Shown here: positions 44,540 through 53,096 of the stretch, in pieces
How the letters are laid out: each line of letters opens with the position of its first letter
Numbering within the stretch: position 1 is the stretch's first letter
Program-made: the position numbers and the translations under genes
Source: Paenibacillus cellulositrophicus
GTDB taxonomy: Bacteria > Bacillota > Bacilli > Paenibacillales > Paenibacillaceae
Assembly (NCBI RefSeq): GCF_009363095.1
Contig: NZ_CP045295.1
Span: 2,046,001 to 2,110,000, forward strand
DNA length: 64,000 nucleotides
Direction: 5' to 3'
Notes under the pieces: generated by a model
Databases searched by the model: none
What the model saw: only the letters and a program-made list of their open reading frames with translations
Told to the model about the DNA's origin: nothing

Positions 44540-46039
44540 GTGAAATCAAATCGAAACACGCTGATTTTGATCGGACTGATGATCGGTCTGATTTTTGCGG
44601 AGCTGGACGAAACCGTCGTATCCACGGCGATGCCTACCATCATCCGCGATTTGCACGGCCTGGCGCTGTACGGCTGGGTCGCCGGCATTTATATGCTGGC
44701 TGCGACCATTTTCATGCCGATCCTCGGCAAGCTGGCCGACATTTACGGCCGGAAAGTCGTTTATTTAAGCTGCATGGCGCTCTTTATCGCAGGATCGATC
44801 GTATGCGGCCTCGCCCCATCGATGACGGTGCTGCTTGTCGGTCGGGGCATTCAGGGCATTGGAGCCGGGGGGCTCATGCCGATCGCCTTAGCCATCATCG
44901 GAGATTCATACCCGCTGGAGAAACGCGCCAAAATCCAGAGCCTGTTCGGCCCCATGATGATCATTCCCCAGCTGCTGGGTCCGACGGTGGGCGGATATTT
45001 GGTCGGTCACGTCAACTGGCACTGGGTGTTCCTGATCAACATTCCGGTTGGCCTGATCGCCGCCCTGGTGCTCGGAATCGGCATGCGGGAATCGCGCGGA
45101 GACGAGAAAAAGCCGATCGACTGGCTTGGTTCATCGGTGCTTACCTTAAGCATGCTGTCCCTGCTTATGTCACCGGTTCTGGTCGATAACCAGGGTCTGG
45201 CCTGGTCTTCGCCAACGATTATCGGACTGCTGGTTATCGGCGCCTTGCTGCTCGGTCTGTTTATCTGGATCGAGACGAAAGTCAAGGAGCCGATTATCCC
45301 GCTGCATTTGTTCCGTAACCGCAATGTGGTCGTGCTGTCGCTGCTGGTCTTTATTCTCATGCTGGGCCTGATGGGCGGTATCGCCACCTTCCCGTACTTT
45401 GCCCAAAATGTGATGGGGCTGACACCGACGCAATCCGGGTACCTCATGCTGGCGTTTATGGCCGGCGCCATTCCGTCGAGCATCGTTAACGGATTTTTAA
45501 TTACCCGGGTTCCATACCGCAATCTGTTTATTATCTGCTTTATCCTGCCGGTCATCGGCATCTATCTGCTGACGCAGCTCGGCATTCACACGTCCGTGGT
45601 GTATATCGTCGCTTCCTTCTTTATTCTGGGCCTCGGCCTCGGCGCCCTGTTCGGCGGCGACAATCTGATCGTGCAGGAATCGGTGTCCAAGGAAAACAGC
45701 GGCATTGCGCTCGGCACCGTGCAGCTGATCCAGTCGCTCGGCACGACGATCGGCCTCAGCGTCTTCGGCAGCCTGCTTGCCAAGCATATCAAGGATGGCG
45801 TCTCCTCCATTGCCGGACAGCTTCCTGAAGGAAGCGCAGAGCACCTGGCTACGGGAGGCATCCCGGCAAATCTGGCGCCGGACTTGGTGCTGAAGGTGCA
45901 GACCGTCTTTGTGGACGCGTTCCAAAACTTGTTCGGCATCGCGTTCGTGTTTATCCTGGTCTCCTTTGTGATCACCTGGTTTTTGAAAAAGGGAGTGCTC
46001 ACCAGCAAGGAAGCGGCGGCCGAGTCGGGACACAGCTGA
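44540..46039 (+). CDS. DHA2-family (EmrB/QacA-type) multidrug MFS transporter
   Basis: A 499-residue major facilitator with 14 predicted helices. The DHA2 signature LDETVVSTAMPTIIRDL lies in helix 1, then GKLADIYGRK in the first loop, GIGAGGLMPIALAIIGD, and motif C-like GPTVGGYLVGHVNW. I start at GTG 44540, six bases after GGGAG; the ATG at 44525 has no good site. It probably exports drugs or metabolites by proton antiport. A bidirectional terminator separates it from arsC. No link to arsenic is evident. Confidence 0.92.
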   Translation: MKSNRNTLILIGLMIGLIFAELDETVVSTAMPTIIRDLHGLALYGWVAGIYMLAATIFMPILGKLADIYGRKVVYLSCMALFIAGSIVCGLAPSMTVLLVGRGIQGIGAGGLMPIALAIIGDSYPLEKRAKIQSLFGPMMIIPQLLGPTVGGYLVGHVNWHWVFLINIPVGLIAALVLGIGMRESRGDEKKPIDWLGSSVLTLSMLSLLMSPVLVDNQGLAWSSPTIIGLLVIGALLLGLFIWIETKVKEPIIPLHLFRNRNVVVLSLLVFILMLGLMGGIATFPYFAQNVMGLTPTQSGYLMLAFMAGAIPSSIVNGFLITRVPYRNLFIICFILPVIGIYLLTQLGIHTSVVYIVASFFILGLGLGALFGGDNLIVQESVSKENSGIALGTVQLIQSLGTTIGLSVFGSLLAKHIKDGVSSIAGQLPEGSAEHLATGGIPANLAPDLVLKVQTVFVDAFQNLFGIAFVFILVSFVITWFLKKGVLTSKEAAAESGHS

Positions 46040-46111
46040 GCCGGCAGGCCGTAGTTCTAAACTTATAAATGTGGCTGAACGCTTCTCTAGCCATGCATGG
46101 CAATCCAAAAT

Positions 46112-46160
46112 AAATAGCGACAGTCTTGGGATCAAAAATCTCCCCGGACTGTCGCTATTT
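46112..46160. terminator. Terminator between the MFS gene and arsC
   Basis: AAATAGCGACAGTC (46112-46125) pairs with GACTGTCGCTATTT (46147-46160). It serves convergent transcripts. Confidence 0.8.
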
Positions 46161-46182
46161 CATTTCCAGCTATCCGCTGTTT

Positions 46183-46602
46183 CTATTCCCCCGTTTTGGC
46201 AAATCGCTCGATTCTTTCGCCGATCTGATCGCGTACACGTTGAAATACGGCCCACTTCTCTTCCTCTGTACCCTGGGCTTTCGCCGGATCGTCAAATCCC
46301 CAATGCTCACGTCTGACTTGCGGTGGAGTGACGGGGCATTTGTCAGCCGCATCGCCGCAGAGGGTCACCACGAAATCAGCCTCGTTAAGGAGTGTGGGAT
46401 CAATGATATCAGAGGTTTGACCGGAAATATCAATCCCTGCTTCTTCCATGGCTTTGACGGCATTGGGATTGAGCCCGTGAGCTTCAATGCCCGCACTGTG
46501 CACATTCCAGTCGTCACCCAGGTATTTTTTCGCCCAGCCTTCAGCCATTTGACTCCGGCAGGAGTTGCCTGTGCACAAAAAGTAAATTGTTTTCTTGTTC
46601 AT
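46183..46602 (-). CDS. arsC: Arsenate reductase ArsC, thioredoxin-coupled
   Basis: A 139-residue low-molecular-weight-phosphatase-type arsenate reductase that makes arsenite for export. The P-loop CTGNSCRS holds Cys10 and Cys15. The redox relay cysteines Cys82 and Cys89 ([11 protein letters not shown]) are present at the same positions as in the S. aureus and B. subtilis enzymes. AAGGAG precedes ATG. It follows arsB by 27 bp in the leftward ars operon. Confidence 0.97.
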   Translation of the reverse strand: MNKKTIYFLCTGNSCRSQMAEGWAKKYLGDDWNVHSAGIEAHGLNPNAVKAMEEAGIDISGQTSDIIDPTLLNEADFVVTLCGDAADKCPVTPPQVRREHWGFDDPAKAQGTEEEKWAVFQRVRDQIGERIERFAKTGE

Positions 46603-46629
46603 ATGAGCATGTCTCCTTGGATATAAAAA

Positions 46630-47925
46630 TTATAAAATCGCCAACCACAAATACAGGCCCAGCAGCGTAATCAAAAGGGTAGGAATTGTCAGGATAATTC
46701 CGGTTCTAAAATACGTCCCCCAGGAGATTTTGACCCCTTTGGCGGACAGCACATGAAGCCATAGGAGTGTCGCCAGTGATCCAATGGGAGTCATCTTCGG
46801 CCCTAAGTCGGAACCGATGACATTGGCATACGCCAGAGCCTCTTTGATGGCATCGGTGGTGTGGGTGGATTGTATGGCCAGGGCATCAATCATGACGGTG
46901 GGCAAATTGTTCATTACAGATGACAGCACGGCAGATATAAAGCCCATTGAGATCGTCGCCGCAAACAATCCCTGATCAGCTGCCGACTGAATGACTTGAG
47001 CTAATAAGTCCGTCAGCCCGGCATTCCGCAAGCCATACACCACCACATACATGCCAATGGAGAAAAAGACGATGGCCCACGGGGCCCCCTTAACTACATC
47101 CTTGACCGGAACGATTGGACTTTTTCTTGCCATAAGCAAAAAGAAGATCGCGATGACACCAGCGACGATGGATACCGGTATATTTAAAAATTCGCTCGCA
47201 AAATATCCAACCAGCAGTATGGCAAGCACAACCCAGGACAATCTGAACATTGCAGGATCCTTGATCGCATCCTCCGGGTTCCTTAGATCGGCGGCATCAA
47301 ACTTCGCGGGGATGCTCTTTCGGAAGAACAGGTAGAGAACGATGATGCTGGCTCCTAGAGCAAATAAATCCGGGATGATCATATGGCCGGCGTATTCCAT
47401 GAAGGAAATACCGAAGAAGTCAGCAGACACGATATTTACGAGGTTGCTGACAACCAGCGGCAGTGAGGTCGTATCTGCAATAAACCCGCTGGCGATAATG
47501 AACGGGAACACCTTCTTTTCATCGAATCTGAGCGCCCGCATCATCGCGAGAACAATCGGCGTCAGGATCAGCGCAGCACCGTCATTTGCAAAAAATGCAG
47601 CCACAACAGCACCGAGGAACGAGACATAAATAAACATCCGCAGACCGCTGCCGCGAGCGGCCCTTGCCATATGGAGCGCAGCCCACTCGAAAAATCCGAT
47701 GCTGTCCAGAATAAGCGAAATAAGGATAATGGCTACAAAAGCGAGCGTAGCATTCCATACGATTTGCGTGACATCCCAAACGTCCTGGAACCGGACCACC
47801 CCAAGGAGCAGAGCAAGAACCGCACCTCCACAGGCCGACCACCCGATCGACAGGTTTTTGGGCTGCCAGATGACGAGAACTAATGTGATCAAAAATATGA
47901 CGCAAGCCAATACAACGGTTACCAT
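46630..47925 (-). CDS. arsB: Arsenite efflux permease ArsB
   Basis: A 431-residue membrane protein with about 12 helices, of the ArsB/NhaD ion-transporter family. Family motifs are [35 protein letters not shown] and [21 protein letters not shown] start at ATG 47925 after GGAGGTTGAA; the longer frame enters the promoter. It has its own promoter with an ArsR-type operator (47978-48006) and is followed by arsC. It expels As(III) and Sb(III) using membrane potential; no arsA ATPase is present. Confidence 0.95.
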   Translation of the reverse strand: MVTVVLACVIFLITLVLVIWQPKNLSIGWSACGGAVLALLLGVVRFQDVWDVTQIVWNATLAFVAIILISLILDSIGFFEWAALHMARAARGSGLRMFIYVSFLGAVVAAFFANDGAALILTPIVLAMMRALRFDEKKVFPFIIASGFIADTTSLPLVVSNLVNIVSADFFGISFMEYAGHMIIPDLFALGASIIVLYLFFRKSIPAKFDAADLRNPEDAIKDPAMFRLSWVVLAILLVGYFASEFLNIPVSIVAGVIAIFFLLMARKSPIVPVKDVVKGAPWAIVFFSIGMYVVVYGLRNAGLTDLLAQVIQSAADQGLFAATISMGFISAVLSSVMNNLPTVMIDALAIQSTHTTDAIKEALAYANVIGSDLGPKMTPIGSLATLLWLHVLSAKGVKISWGTYFRTGIILTIPTLLITLLGLYLWLAIL

Positions 47926-47977
47926 TTCAACCTCCGTGCGAACTGTCGCTGATCTTGTTTGTAAACATTCGCAAATC

Positions 47978-48006
47978 ATTATATAACTATGTACTTATAT
48001 GATCAA
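47978..48006 (-). promoter_or_regulatory. arsB promoter with ArsR-type operator
   Basis: On the minus strand TTGATC (48006-48001) and TATAAT (47983-47978) are 17 bp apart. The inverted repeat ATATAA-N8-TTATAT (47981-48000) fills the spacer. The same repeat recurs upstream of arsR at 48367, which supports ArsR binding at both. Confidence 0.8.
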
Positions 48007-48017
48007 CAAAAGAAAAC

Positions 48018-48344
48018 TTACTTGCACACGGAAGTTAAATGCTGTTTGTTTAATGCGGATAATATGGTTTGGGAATCGGGCGTGAGATCCAATACAGCCT
48101 TGATATACGGTTTATCAGCTACATTTAGGGAGTAGTACACCCATTGTCCGCGCTTACTTTCCTTCACCACTCCCTGAGATTTCAGCTTTCTTAAATGCTG
48201 GCTTACCGCAGGCTGGGAGACCTCCAGGATCTCAACAAGCTCACAAACACAAAATTCCCGGTCCTTAAGTAAGGATAATATGGTAAGGCGGGTGTTATCG
48301 CTTAGCAGCTTTAGCTTATCCGCCATTTCGCGAATTTGTTCCAT
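48018..48344 (-). CDS. arsR: Arsenic-responsive repressor ArsR
   Basis: A 108-residue SmtB/ArsR-family repressor. The As(III) site in helix alpha-3 is seen as FCVCELVEIL (Cys32, Cys34), and the recognition helix as VSQPAVSQHLRKLKSQGVV. A further Cys near the end (SVCK) could be a third ligand or chance. GGAGGGACCCTT precedes ATG. It is separated from arsB by 92 bp that contain a second promoter and operator. Confidence 0.96.
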   Translation of the reverse strand: MEQIREMADKLKLLSDNTRLTILSLLKDREFCVCELVEILEVSQPAVSQHLRKLKSQGVVKESKRGQWVYYSLNVADKPYIKAVLDLTPDSQTILSALNKQHLTSVCK

Positions 48345-48366
48345 AAGGGTCCCTCCTTTTCGTGAT

Positions 48367-48386
48367 ATATAAGCGAATGATTATAT
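48367..48386 (-). promoter_or_regulatory. ArsR-type operator over the arsR promoter
   Basis: ATATAA-GCGAATGA-TTATAT is the same inverted repeat and spacing as at 47981-48000. It overlaps TATAAT on the minus strand (48387-48382), the likely -10 box of arsR. The -35 is weak. Confidence 0.75.
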
Positions 48387-48445
48387 GATATGATGATGAG
48401 AAATAAAAATCAAATCCATAGAAATGCATCTGTATCCAAAAAAAC

Positions 48446-48476
48446 ATTTGCATCATGCAAATAAATACAGTATAAA
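48446..48476 (+). promoter_or_regulatory. Promoter and 17-bp palindromic operator of the MarR gene
   Basis: ATTTGCAT-C-ATGCAAAT (48446-48462) is perfect. Within it TTGCAT (48448-48453) can be the -35 box, with TATAAA (48471-48476) 17 bp further as -10. The core TTGCA-N3-TGCAA recurs at the next promoter (48972). Confidence 0.8.
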
Positions 48477-48499
48477 TGAATCACGAGGTGAAAAACGCC

Positions 48500-48949
48500 A
48501 TGGAAAGCACTCGCGAACTATTCCAGATCATGACCCGCCGCTTTGGCTTGCTCAATAAAAATTGCTGTACCGTGGGTGGGCACGATCTCACACCGGTTCA
48601 AAGCCACATTTTGTTCGAGGTCGACCGCCAGCATCATCCTTCGATCCAGCAGATCGCGGAAACATTAGGCACCGATATCACAACATTCAGCCGCCAAATA
48701 CAATCCCTGATTAAAATGAACCTGATCAAAAAGACGCCTGATCCTACAGATCGCCGGGTTTCAACGCTCGCTCTAACGGTTGAAGGGAAGTACGTCGCTG
48801 CCACCATCGACCATCAAATGAACGCTTATCTGGATGATGTATTTTCTTTTATGACCGAGTTTGAGAAAGAGACCGTTCTCCGGTCCATTAAATTGATGAA
48901 TGAAGCGATGGCCAAATCCGATTATTGCTGCAAGCCGATGTTAGGGTAA
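48500..48949 (+). CDS. MarR-family regulator with paired terminal cysteines
   Basis: A 149-residue MarR protein. The winged helix reads SIQQIAETLGTDITTFSRQI, QSLIKMNLIKKTPDPTDRRV with the usual DxRR wing. Cys-Cys pairs occur near both ends: Cys22-Cys23 (NKNCCTVGG) and Cys143-Cys144 (DYCCKPMLG). In a MarR dimer the two termini pack together, so the four cysteines could form a thiol site for As(III) or an oxidant sensor. I start at ATG 48500 after GAGGTG, because the earlier ATG at 48476 overlaps the -10 box. It is divergent from arsR and upstream of the arsM unit; both promoters share its probable operator. Confidence 0.88.
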   Translation: MESTRELFQIMTRRFGLLNKNCCTVGGHDLTPVQSHILFEVDRQHHPSIQQIAETLGTDITTFSRQIQSLIKMNLIKKTPDPTDRRVSTLALTVEGKYVAATIDHQMNAYLDDVFSFMTEFEKETVLRSIKLMNEAMAKSDYCCKPMLG

Positions 48950-48971
48950 TTTTTTTTTACCCTTCATTACT

Positions 48972-49000
48972 TGCAATTTGCAATTAATTTTCATATACAG
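48972..49000 (+). promoter_or_regulatory. Promoter and operator of the Cys-rich protein-arsM unit
   Basis: TTGCAA (48972-48977) and TATACA (48995-49000) are 17 bp apart. The palindrome TTGCA-ATT-TGCAA (48972-48984) covers the -35 box, just as at the MarR promoter. The shared core and geometry imply one regulator. Confidence 0.78.
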
Positions 49001-49081
49001 CCCCTTGATCTATGTCAAATGGCTTTGCTGCTTCCCGCAGCGGGTCATTCAACATACACAACCCTTTAAGGAGGTCCTTCG

Positions 49082-49270
49082 ATGTACGATCACTTTTACA
49101 CCGCCGAGTACCTGATGAAAATGAACGAACAGCAAGTGCAAAAAACGGCTCGGCAAGCATGGAAATGGTCCACGGAAAAACCAAAAATGGGTCGGTATAA
49201 ATTCCTGGACTCTGTCCATAAAGCGAAGTCAGTTCCTTGCTGCTCTCCACCCATTCAGGCTTGCTGCTAA
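49082..49270 (+). CDS. Small Cys-rich protein preceding arsM
   Basis: A 62-residue protein with a strong AAGGAGGTCCTTCG ribosome site. The first 45 residues are charged and aromatic, likely helical. The end is VPCCSPPIQACC, with cysteines 53, 54, 61 and 62, the only ones in the protein. The gene lies 51 bp before arsM and after a MarR-type operator, so the two should be co-expressed. ArsM itself carries SCCQP and SCCSTP pairs, so the tail may bind or hand over As(III), or offer thiols for methylation. This is inference; I know no named family for it. Confidence 0.75.
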   Translation: MYDHFYTAEYLMKMNEQQVQKTARQAWKWSTEKPKMGRYKFLDSVHKAKSVPCCSPPIQACC

Positions 49271-49321
49271 AGTGCTGCTGACCATTGATCGATTCCAAAT
49301 CCATTCTAAGGAGTGTTATCC

Positions 49322-50134
49322 ATGTCAAAGTTAACGAATGATGAAATCCGCCAAAACGTGCGTAGCCGATATAAGCAGATCGCCGTTGCTGAGATGAATG
49401 CTGGATCTTGCTGCCAACCGGACAACAGCCAAGCCAGCTGCTGCAGCACGCCTTCCGATTTTAATTCGATCTCAAGCCGATTAGGTTACTCTGACGACGA
49501 ATTAAAAGCGGCACCTGAAGGCGCAAACCTTGGTTTGGGATGCGGTAACCCGCAGGCAATTGCTTCTTTAAAGGCAGGTGAAGTCGTGCTGGATTTGGGA
49601 AGCGGCGGCGGATTTGACTGTTTTTTGGCATCGCGCCAGGTAGGAGATACGGGTAAAGTCATCGGCGTCGACATGACTCCCGAAATGGTCAGCCGTGCAC
49701 GCAGCAATGCAGTGAAAGGCCATTTCAAGAACACCGATTTCCGTCTGGGGGAAATTGAGCATCTTCCCGTAGCTGATCACACGGTTGATACTATTATTTC
49801 GAACTGCGTGGTCAATTTATCTCCAGATAAACAGCAGGTGTTTCATGATTCTTTTCGTGTACTGAAAAGCGGAGGCCGGCTGGCCATTTCGGATATCGTT
49901 ACAACAGCAGATTTACCTCCTGAGATCAAAAACGACCTGGATGAATTGTATTCAGGCTGCATTTCAGGGGCTTCTTCCGTCAGCGAAATAGAAGCGATGC
50001 TTAGACAAAGCGGGTTTACAAACATTAGCGTTGAACCTAAGGATGAGTCCAAAGCGTTTATTAAGGATTGGGTCCAAGGATCAAATATTGAGGATTACAT
50101 TGTTTCGGCTGTCATCCAAGCCACCAAGCCTTAA
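49322..50134 (+). CDS. arsM: Arsenite S-adenosylmethionine methyltransferase ArsM
   Basis: A 270-residue methyltransferase that converts As(III) to methylated and finally volatile arsenicals. The SAM-binding motif is DLGSGGGFD (91-99). The As(III)-binding cysteines are Cys162 (SNCVVNLSPDK) and Cys213 (SGCISGA), with N-terminal candidates in GSCCQP (30-31), ASCCSTP (40-41) and GLGCGNP (74). AAGGAGTG precedes ATG 49322. It follows a small Cys-rich gene by 51 bp. In most known clusters arsM is under ArsR; here the context suggests MarR control. Confidence 0.95.
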   Translation: MSKLTNDEIRQNVRSRYKQIAVAEMNAGSCCQPDNSQASCCSTPSDFNSISSRLGYSDDELKAAPEGANLGLGCGNPQAIASLKAGEVVLDLGSGGGFDCFLASRQVGDTGKVIGVDMTPEMVSRARSNAVKGHFKNTDFRLGEIEHLPVADHTVDTIISNCVVNLSPDKQQVFHDSFRVLKSGGRLAISDIVTTADLPPEIKNDLDELYSGCISGASSVSEIEAMLRQSGFTNISVEPKDESKAFIKDWVQGSNIEDYIVSAVIQATKP

Positions 50135-50262
50135 GCTAGTGGAATGCCGTTCTGTTTACCCATGTCCACCCATATTATGGCTCTTGTTCCAGCCGAGATG
50201 TGTTATATTAGTACCATCTCGGGTAAATACATAATTATGGAATTTTTAGGGGTGAACAGCTA

Positions 50263-52215
50263 TTGGATTTGGAAAGAAGGATTGAGCAGCTCGAAGCGAA
50301 AATGAAAGCGATGGAGCTGGAGCTGAACGAACTTAGACGGGATAGGCCGGGTGTGGGCGATCCTCGGCAGCAGCCGGTGAATCCGGGAGCCAATGCCCAG
50401 CGGCCTTTGCAGCCGCAGGTTCCCTATGCGTCGCCGCAGGCACCGGGCGCTGCATACCCGAACCCGTCTGGGGCACAGCCTTACCAGGGGCATCCAGGCC
50501 AGCAGCCGATGCCTGGGCGGCCGGGAGTGCCGGGGTACCCTGGAGGTCCCGGCATGGGGCCGTATCCGGGCCAGCCGGGAACCGCAGGTTACCAGGCGCA
50601 GGCGGGCCCGCACCAAGTCCAGCCGGGCCAAGAGCCGTACTATGGCCAGCCCCGTCCCGCCGGGCCGCAGGCCCAGCGGCCGCCTAAGCCGCCCGTGGAC
50701 TGGGAGCATGCCATCGCCCGGGTCTGGCTGCCGCGCGTGTTTATCGTCGTGCTGCTGCTCGGCGTCCTGTGGGGCTTTATCGCCGCCGTGTCGGCGGGGT
50801 ATCTGACGCAGCCGGTACGCTGCCTCCTCGGCCTGGTTGCCGCTGGCGCCATGTACTTCTTCGGGGAGCGGCAGGTCCGGGCGCAGCGGGAAGGATTGGC
50901 GCAGGTACTGCTCGGCGGCTCTGTCGCCGTGCTCATGCTGACCTTTTTTGCGGCGCATCATCTATATGAATTGATTCCGTCCTGGTTAGCTTTCCTATTA
51001 TATATCTTGTCCATCGCCCTGGGGGTGTGGACCGCCGTAAGGCGCCGCTCCCAGACGCTCGTGATCATTATGACCGTCGGCGGTTATCTCATTCCGTTCC
51101 TTGTGAAATCCACGGAACCGAATGCCTGGATCGCCGCAGGTTTCGAGCTCGTCTTTTCCCTAGCGATGACGGCGCTATCGATCCGCTATGCTTACCGTGC
51201 CGCCTACTTCGTGTCCATTGGCGTGCTGCATCTGCCGCTGATGATTCTATACATGGCGGGCGATTTCGAAGGCAGCCGGCATGTCTTCCTCGGCGCGGTA
51301 TTCCTGCAGCACGCCCTGCTGCTCGTCCTCTCGCTGGTCCGTCCGTACCGCCACCGCGTAGACGAGACGGTATCGCTCATGACCGGCTTCGGGCTGGTCG
51401 TGCTGTGGATTTACGCTTTGTACAATCAGGCGGGCGGCCCCGGTCCCGAATCGATGATGATGATCATCTGGGCCGTCATTTACAGCCTGATCGCCCTCTG
51501 GCGGGTGATGAGCGGCCGCATTCCTCACGAATACATGGCGATCGCGACCTGCGCATGGCTCATTTGGCTGGTTGAAATCGTCAGCCGGGAGGCACTGCCG
51601 CTGTCTGTCCTGATCGAGGCATCCCTGGGGCTCTGCCTCGGTATCCTGCTGAGAAGCCGGATGCAGCAGCTCACGTCCGCCATTCTGTATTTGTTTGGGG
51701 GACTGAGCATTCTGCAGCTGATCATTCACGAGATCCTGTCGATCGAAACGCTGTCCTGGATCGCGCTCCTGGCCAGCCTGGCAGGCTTGTCGGCGGTCCT
51801 CCGCAGACATCTGGCCGAAGAATGGCAGTGGAAAGTACCGGATATTCTGATGTGGTCCGCCGCGCTGCTGTCCATCGTCTTCCTGACGGAAGTGACCTCG
51901 GTCCTGACGCGGAATCTGTCGTTCGACCTTCAGCATTTGATCCTGTCGGCCGAATACGCGCTCTATGCGATCATCGTTATTATTTACGGCGTCATGGTGG
52001 GTAAATCGATGGTCCGCCTGGCCGGACTGATCGTCCTGCTGATCACGCTGCTCAAGGTCATCTTCTTCGACCTGCCGGGCGTGTCGCTGGCCGTGCGGGC
52101 GATCCTGTTCATCGGTCTGGGCGTCGCCGGGATCGCCGTTTCCCGAATATTGTACAAACGCAAAGGGGCCGATACCGAAGCCCCGCCGGGACCTCCGTCG
52201 CTCCCGCCGGAATAA
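50263..52215 (+). CDS. DUF2339 polytopic membrane protein
   Basis: A 650-residue protein with a TTG start after GGGGTGAACAGCTA. Residues about 1-32 form a coiled coil (LERRIEQLEAKMKAMELELN). Then comes a roughly 110-residue linker rich in Pro, Gly, Gln and Tyr (such as PGQQPMPGRPGVPGYPG), and finally some 14 or more membrane helices, the DUF2339 body. The linker resembles low-complexity spacers and is probably disordered and cytosolic. Function of the family is unknown. It is monocistronic with a terminator. Confidence 0.8.
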   Translation: MDLERRIEQLEAKMKAMELELNELRRDRPGVGDPRQQPVNPGANAQRPLQPQVPYASPQAPGAAYPNPSGAQPYQGHPGQQPMPGRPGVPGYPGGPGMGPYPGQPGTAGYQAQAGPHQVQPGQEPYYGQPRPAGPQAQRPPKPPVDWEHAIARVWLPRVFIVVLLLGVLWGFIAAVSAGYLTQPVRCLLGLVAAGAMYFFGERQVRAQREGLAQVLLGGSVAVLMLTFFAAHHLYELIPSWLAFLLYILSIALGVWTAVRRRSQTLVIIMTVGGYLIPFLVKSTEPNAWIAAGFELVFSLAMTALSIRYAYRAAYFVSIGVLHLPLMILYMAGDFEGSRHVFLGAVFLQHALLLVLSLVRPYRHRVDETVSLMTGFGLVVLWIYALYNQAGGPGPESMMMIIWAVIYSLIALWRVMSGRIPHEYMAIATCAWLIWLVEIVSREALPLSVLIEASLGLCLGILLRSRMQQLTSAILYLFGGLSILQLIIHEILSIETLSWIALLASLAGLSAVLRRHLAEEWQWKVPDILMWSAALLSIVFLTEVTSVLTRNLSFDLQHLILSAEYALYAIIVIIYGVMVGKSMVRLAGLIVLLITLLKVIFFDLPGVSLAVRAILFIGLGVAGIAVSRILYKRKGADTEAPPGPPSLPPE

Positions 52216-52306
52216 ATACGAAATGACCGCGCCGCGCGAGAGTTATTCTACTTGACTCAAAAAGCGATGGCACGGGAGCCGTTCTTATCGATTTCCAAAA
52301 TAAAAT

Positions 52307-52352
52307 AAAGGGTGCCTGCACATCCCCGATGGATGCAGGCACCCTTTTTTTT
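52307..52352. terminator. Terminator between DUF2339 gene and HAD gene
   Basis: AAAGGGTGCCTGCA (52307-52320) pairs with TGCAGGCACCCTTT (52334-52347), followed by more T. It serves convergent transcripts. Confidence 0.88.
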
Positions 52353-52373
52353 ATGAAAACAGCCAACCACTCG

Positions 52374-53096
52374 CTAGCCCTCCAGCAGAACGGATCTCAG
52401 CTCCCCATAGCCCCCCAGAATATGATGGGGCTGATGTCCGGTCGCAAACGGCTCGACATTCCGGTGGTTAAACCAGACAGATGTCCACCCCGCCTCCAGC
52501 GCGCCGATGACGTCGTTGTTCCAGGAGTCGCCGATGTACCAGCTTGAACCAGGCTCCGTTGCCGTCACCTCATTGACATGGCGGAACAGCAGGGGATCCG
52601 GCTTGTCGATGCCCACTGCCCCGGATACGAATACCCGGTCCAAGCCCACGAGCTTGTCCAGTCCGAGCGCACGGACTTTGTTCATTTGATGTTCCTTCGG
52701 GCCATTGGTGATCACGCCGACTACATCGCCTCGCTCCTGGAGCTCCCGGATCAGCTCCTGCGCCCCCGGAAACAGGCGAATGTCGAACTGACCCTCCAAA
52801 TAGGCCGCCTGAATCGCAGCCGCCTGCTCCCGGTCCTCGTCGAGGCCGAACTCCGCAAGGGCCAGCTGAATCCGCTGCTCGCGCATGTCCTCCAGATCCC
52901 CCGCATTCGCCGGATCATTCACATGTCCATGCCGGGCCGACAGCAAGTCGCTGTAATGCCGGAACCGGTGGTATACTTGTTCATAAGGAAAGCCGTCCGG
53001 CGGCGATATCAAGCGATCGAGCGCCTGCCGCAGCGGTTCCAGATGGTCATACAGCGTATCGTCCACGTCAAAAAATACCGCTCTTTGTTCACCCAT
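52374..53096 (-). CDS. HAD-family hydrolase (YjjG-like)
   Basis: A 240-residue haloacid dehalogenase-type phosphatase. Motif I is FFDVDDTLYD, motif II VIGVITNGPKEHQMNK, and motif III/IV is seen as SSWYIGDSWNNDVIGA. The helical cap lies between about 20 and 95. Related enzymes hydrolyse nucleoside monophosphates or non-canonical pyrimidine nucleotides. I start at ATG 53096 after GGGGGAG; the frame open to 53345 crosses the intergenic region. It is divergent from qoxA. Confidence 0.88.
   Translation of the reverse strand: MGEQRAVFFDVDDTLYDHLEPLRQALDRLISPPDGFPYEQVYHRFRHYSDLLSARHGHVNDPANAGDLEDMREQRIQLALAEFGLDEDREQAAAIQAAYLEGQFDIRLFPGAQELIRELQERGDVVGVITNGPKEHQMNKVRALGLDKLVGLDRVFVSGAVGIDKPDPLLFRHVNEVTATEPGSSWYIGDSWNNDVIGALEAGWTSVWFNHRNVEPFATGHQPHHILGGYGELRSVLLEG

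Noticed and set aside
48476..48499. ATG 48476 as start of the MarR gene
   Set aside because: It overlaps the likely -10 box TATAAA, so it would lie upstream of the transcript start; GAGGTG supports ATG 48500.
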